The notes beneath the pieces were generated by a model. It was given only the letters and a program-made list of their open reading frames with translations. It did no database searches and had not been told where the DNA came from. The translations under genes were made by a program, and so were the position numbers. Positions 7,001 through 8,236 of a stretch of DNA of 8,236 nt are shown one piece after another (position 1 is the first letter of the stretch; each line of letters opens with the position of its first letter). The stretch comes from Gammaproteobacteria bacterium (GTDB lineage Bacteria > Pseudomonadota > Gammaproteobacteria > Granulosicoccales > Granulosicoccaceae), in NCBI GenBank assembly GCA_019634245.1, contig JAHQVR010000359.1:1-8236 (forward strand). The letters run 5' to 3'.

Positions 7001-8236
7001 AGCATCTAATTCATCTTCAGGAACTCCGTAGGTTTCCATCAAGCGTTCGCGCACTAGCTCGTCGTCGTATTCACCCGTTGCTAGTTCAAATATGTCTTCC
7101 TCATAGGCCAACCGATCAGTGCCGCCATTGGGATGATCGAACACATCAAAGTACTCAGCCATCGTGCCCGCGGCTCGAATCTCAATGTTGGTTTCAAGCT
7201 CTTCAGCTTCAGCCGTTCCATCAAGACCAAACGCACCGACATAATTCATTGCATCCCGACTCGTCGCAGCGAGCCCGTCTTGCTGGTAGTCATGCGGAAT
7301 TAAAAATTCCGGGATTTCAGTATCCTCTACAGCAATACCTCGAGACATCGCATCAGCAGCGTCGATAACCGTTTGATCATCAATGTCCAGAACACCCGTA
7401 AGGCGTTCTAATTCAGCGGTGCGCTCTGCCTGCAATTCGGCGTAGGAATCCGATTCTAAATATTCAGGGCTGTAAACCAGCGGCGGATTCACAGATTCAT
7501 TGACGTAGGTCTGCACCAGCTCTTCACGATGAACGCGCAAATCCTGCTGAGCCTGTACATGCACCTCGAGAAGTTCAGTGTCGGTCGCCGTATCGGGAAT
7601 ATAGACATTCTCAGCAAACGGATAATCTTCTAGTCGTTCGCGTACTTCATTGCCGTTGCGACTATTTACGTACGCTTCATAACTATCATCAACTGCCTGC
7701 TCCAACTGACTCTCAGTGCTTACCGAGTTAAATACCAACGACACTGATGGCGTGGGAGTGGGAGTCGGGGTATCCACAACAGGAAGAGTTTCCCAGGAAA
7801 AAATTCCTGGCGACCACACGGGCGTCGGAGTGAGTGTTGGTGAATTCCTCGGAGCCTGCGACGACGCTGTTACTGAAGGCGTTGGCGTAGGTGCTGGGCT
7901 ACCTCCCCAGGATGCATAATCATAAGAAGCACTCGGTGTAGGTGTAGGTGCTGGTGACGGACTACTTCCCCAAGAGGTGTAATACGATGTTGGAGTTGGA
8001 GTCGGTGTGGGTGTGGGTGCCGGCGTAGGTGCTGGTGACGGGCTACCTCCCCAAGGGGTGTAATACGATGTTGGAGTCGGTGTGGGTGTCGGCGTAGGTG
8101 CTGGTGACGGACTACTTCCCCAAGGGGTGTAATACGATGTTGGAGTCGGTGTGGGTGTCGGCGTAGGTGCTGGTGACGGGCTACCTCCCCAAGGGGTGTA
8201 ATAGGATGTAGGTGTAGGTGTAGGTGTAGGTGTAGG
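4043..8236 (-). CDS. Large polymorphic toxin with C-terminal DNA/RNA non-specific endonuclease domain (N-terminus beyond window)
   Basis: The frame is open from the right edge to the TAA at 4043-4045, giving 1397 visible residues; the true start lies outside. A GTG at 7819 could be called as a start, but the same frame continues upstream through proline/threonine repeats, so it is not the real one. Visible residues 1-164 are a PT-rich repeat linker. Residues 165-755 are acidic and mainly helical, with no domain I can name. Residues about 755-1090 resemble DUF4781 and include hydrophobic Gly/Ala-rich helices at about 946-984 and 1009-1025. Residues about 1237-1385 resemble the EndoNS_2 nuclease. 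The order of linker, large body, membrane-active segment and short C-terminal enzyme, with an immunity-like gene downstream, is the hallmark of polymorphic toxins used against competing bacteria. The delivery route (type VI secretion, contact-dependent or other) is unknown because the N-terminal trafficking domain is missing. The composition is notably rich in Asp and Glu. Confidence 0.85.
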   Translation of the reverse strand, partial: PTPTPTPTPTSYYTPWGGSPSPAPTPTPTPTPTSYYTPWGSSPSPAPTPTPTPTPTSYYTPWGGSPSPAPTPAPTPTPTPTPTSYYTSWGSSPSPAPTPTPSASYDYASWGGSPAPTPTPSVTASSQAPRNSPTLTPTPVWSPGIFSWETLPVVDTPTPTPTPSVSLVFNSVSTESQLEQAVDDSYEAYVNSRNGNEVRERLEDYPFAENVYIPDTATDTELLEVHVQAQQDLRVHREELVQTYVNESVNPPLVYSPEYLESDSYAELQAERTAELERLTGVLDIDDQTVIDAADAMSRGIAVEDTEIPEFLIPHDYQQDGLAATSRDAMNYVGAFGLDGTAEAEELETNIEIRAAGTMAEYFDVFDHPNGGTDRLAYEEDIFELATGEYDDELVRERLMETYGVPEDELDAEIARIEWAARELQQNEELRDAIDVGSGEGGVDGKTGILDVQVWTMDATAGRTDTDSLAIREQIITWHIPEDPALDVGDNVARIALGESRLGPLSDAEQDLVIETALDRWSGSEYAEIRDWEPLGGFIREIADGEDQDLLRRTTDAYFDRAIELVSPEQGETATEQQRRDAATLSSLAMYELATQEDTELIADVINDRTPEEIYALVDSLEFNNDTNLFTNPWPGPSADTRVFSATGLVMRLSETPTTEQTDALTLGVFYQLSGDDYPASEPLEQQFASVITRNWTGTGESHDEATDRIAGVLGTSQGRDLLAYNENIPASDRLTMLQLFADNADWDADMLRSHDGNGWTNPTVMTAYAQPIAQDYADLLGDDPISLEGFSLHNTIGFAIGLPVDENLRGTAEEIAAGEANAYTENSVIVDAVASSIQEFAGQGNTPEVTVLPVMFSDGNSPPRVVPLFRVTVGENEHYVDAAGGVYDDFNEWETESELPSGNFTYPTDGHLTVDAEGVVELSSDNTPKTIDTTGERVANWLDTGAQVGGLVAGGVLIVGTGGAATPFVVGVAVASGGWTAYRAADRLATSVDRGRSIDPINDANARGDWLDFATGVLGVAAAGGQVLNATSRGARGAGLVRGLSGAAEVADTAATVNDAHTLITEWDNLSASDRALLAVSIAFWGAERIAPSATGPDATIDNAVTVDEDGNVTVNPLAEDAPDWAVAMADGATIPDFIPIENYVASARTIDGGLPALVASAEASGRLPELIESGALTRNDLQYLRITGAIDGDAARAAVSARDATSPDTDETTLRFADDDMDSFNVAANSALPNTTYEWGNYAWTTDEFGRVSSVEGEIELETIGRNDSTLQTAIGNEGLEYDVGFHIVADRFGAPINRLNVVPGNGQRIPGDSVPNLNGSAWRIFENQMAKIAAAAESDPDLSPPEINITMEYNDGNTSARPDRFVVQWRTDSDAAWVRTVFDNKFEAPANSNE
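4082..4528 (-). other. C-terminal toxin domain, EndoNS_2-like (His-Me finger nuclease)
   Basis: This domain covers visible residues about 1237-1385 of the large protein. The order of motifs matches the DNA/RNA non-specific endonuclease family found in YeeF-type toxins: a [17 protein letters not shown] segment, then GRN, then [12 protein letters not shown] carrying the presumed catalytic histidine (residue 1289, codon 4372-4370), then N(V)VPGN (1303-1308), then W...FENQMA with Glu1329-Asn1330, and a C-terminal RPDRFVVQW strand. The histidine, the NxVPxN asparagines and the EN pair are those expected for metal binding and catalysis. One deviation is Phe directly before the histidine, where the family usually has Gly. 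The predicted activity is phosphodiester cleavage of nucleic acid in the target cell. Confidence 0.78.
4965..5975 (-). other. DUF4781-like region with hydrophobic helices, inside the large toxin
   Basis: This region spans visible residues about 755-1090. It starts with a GWTNPTV/AYAQP segment, then [10 protein letters not shown], then a beta-rich part with [14 protein letters not shown] and [15 protein letters not shown], then YPTDGHL and NTPKTIDTT. This order matches my memory of the DUF4781 domain seen in large proteobacterial toxin-like proteins. It ends in two hydrophobic Gly/Ala-rich stretches (about 5401-5290 and 5195-5150) separated by [19 protein letters not shown]. The family function is unknown to me. 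The hydrophobic helices next to the toxin domain suggest a role in membrane insertion or translocation, which is inference. Confidence 0.6.
7745..8236 (-). repeat. Tandem repeats encoding a Pro/Thr-rich linker
   Basis: On the minus strand this encodes runs of Pro-Thr broken by a module of the type [13 protein letters not shown]. Five modules are visible, marked by their Trp codons at 8189-8191, 8120-8122, 8051-8053, 7970-7972 and 7907-7909. The spacing is 69, 69, 81 and 63 bases, all multiples of three. The units at 8041-8109 and 8110-8178 differ at only 2 of 69 positions, one of them changing Gly to Ser, so the duplication is recent. The copy at 7907 is the most diverged ([13 protein letters not shown]). 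The array runs off the window edge, so total copy number is unknown. The product is probably an extended, flexible linker between an unseen N-terminal domain and the toxin body. Confidence 0.92.
8207..8236. repeat. Hexanucleotide microsatellite (TGTAGG)5 at the window edge
   Basis: Five perfect copies of TGTAGG end exactly at the window edge and probably continue. On the minus strand each copy is CCTACA and encodes Pro-Thr. A six-base unit means slippage adds or removes one Pro-Thr pair without breaking the frame. Confidence 0.9.

Noticed and set aside
6859..7368. 169-codon plus-strand open frame
   Set aside because: It lies wholly opposite the toxin gene, has His/Gln/Arg-rich shadow composition and no recognisable domain or ribosome binding site.
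7754..7772. G-quadruplex in the plus strand
   Set aside because: Only three runs of three or more guanines are close together. The G-richness follows from Pro codons on the other strand.
7745..8236. CRISPR-like array
   Set aside because: The units are variable-length, coding in one frame, and built of Pro-Thr codons. There are no constant repeats separated by unique spacers.

Overview
The window looks like a piece of a Gram-negative, probably gammaproteobacterial, chromosome. This is inferred from the Sec-type signal peptide, the periplasmic-type solute-binding protein and the anchored periplasmic-type small protein. No rRNA or other phylogenetic marker is present. It falls into two halves that face each other and meet in a 29-base gap near 3602-3630.

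Plus-strand half (1-3601). A roughly 340-base leader has no convincing intact gene but carries an 11-bp inverted repeat. It is followed by a compact three-gene ABC importer of the nitrate/sulfonate/taurine/thiamine-precursor (NMT1/SsuABC/TauABC) type: solute-binding protein (339-1394), ATPase (1407-2240) and inner-membrane permease (2237-2998). The ATPase and permease genes overlap by 4 bases. The transported molecule cannot be read from the sequence. A separate gene (3059-3601) encodes an unrecognised 180-residue membrane-anchored protein.

Minus-strand half (8236-3631). A very large, acidic, multi-domain protein enters from beyond the right edge (1397 residues visible, N-terminus missing). 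In order it has a proline/threonine-rich tandem-repeat linker, a long helical acidic region, a region resembling DUF4781 with hydrophobic glycine-rich helices, and a C-terminal domain resembling the EndoNS_2 type of DNA/RNA non-specific (His-Me finger) endonuclease. Its stop codon overlaps by 8 bases the start of a 139-residue gene whose product resembles the YezG/DUF600 immunity family.

The second half is therefore best read as a polymorphic nuclease toxin with its cognate immunity protein, analogous in its last two modules to YeeF/YezG of Bacillus but attached to a quite different delivery body. This is the most interesting content of the window. The secretion route is not visible, because the N-terminal trafficking domain lies outside. 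All family assignments are from motif recognition by eye, without database searches.
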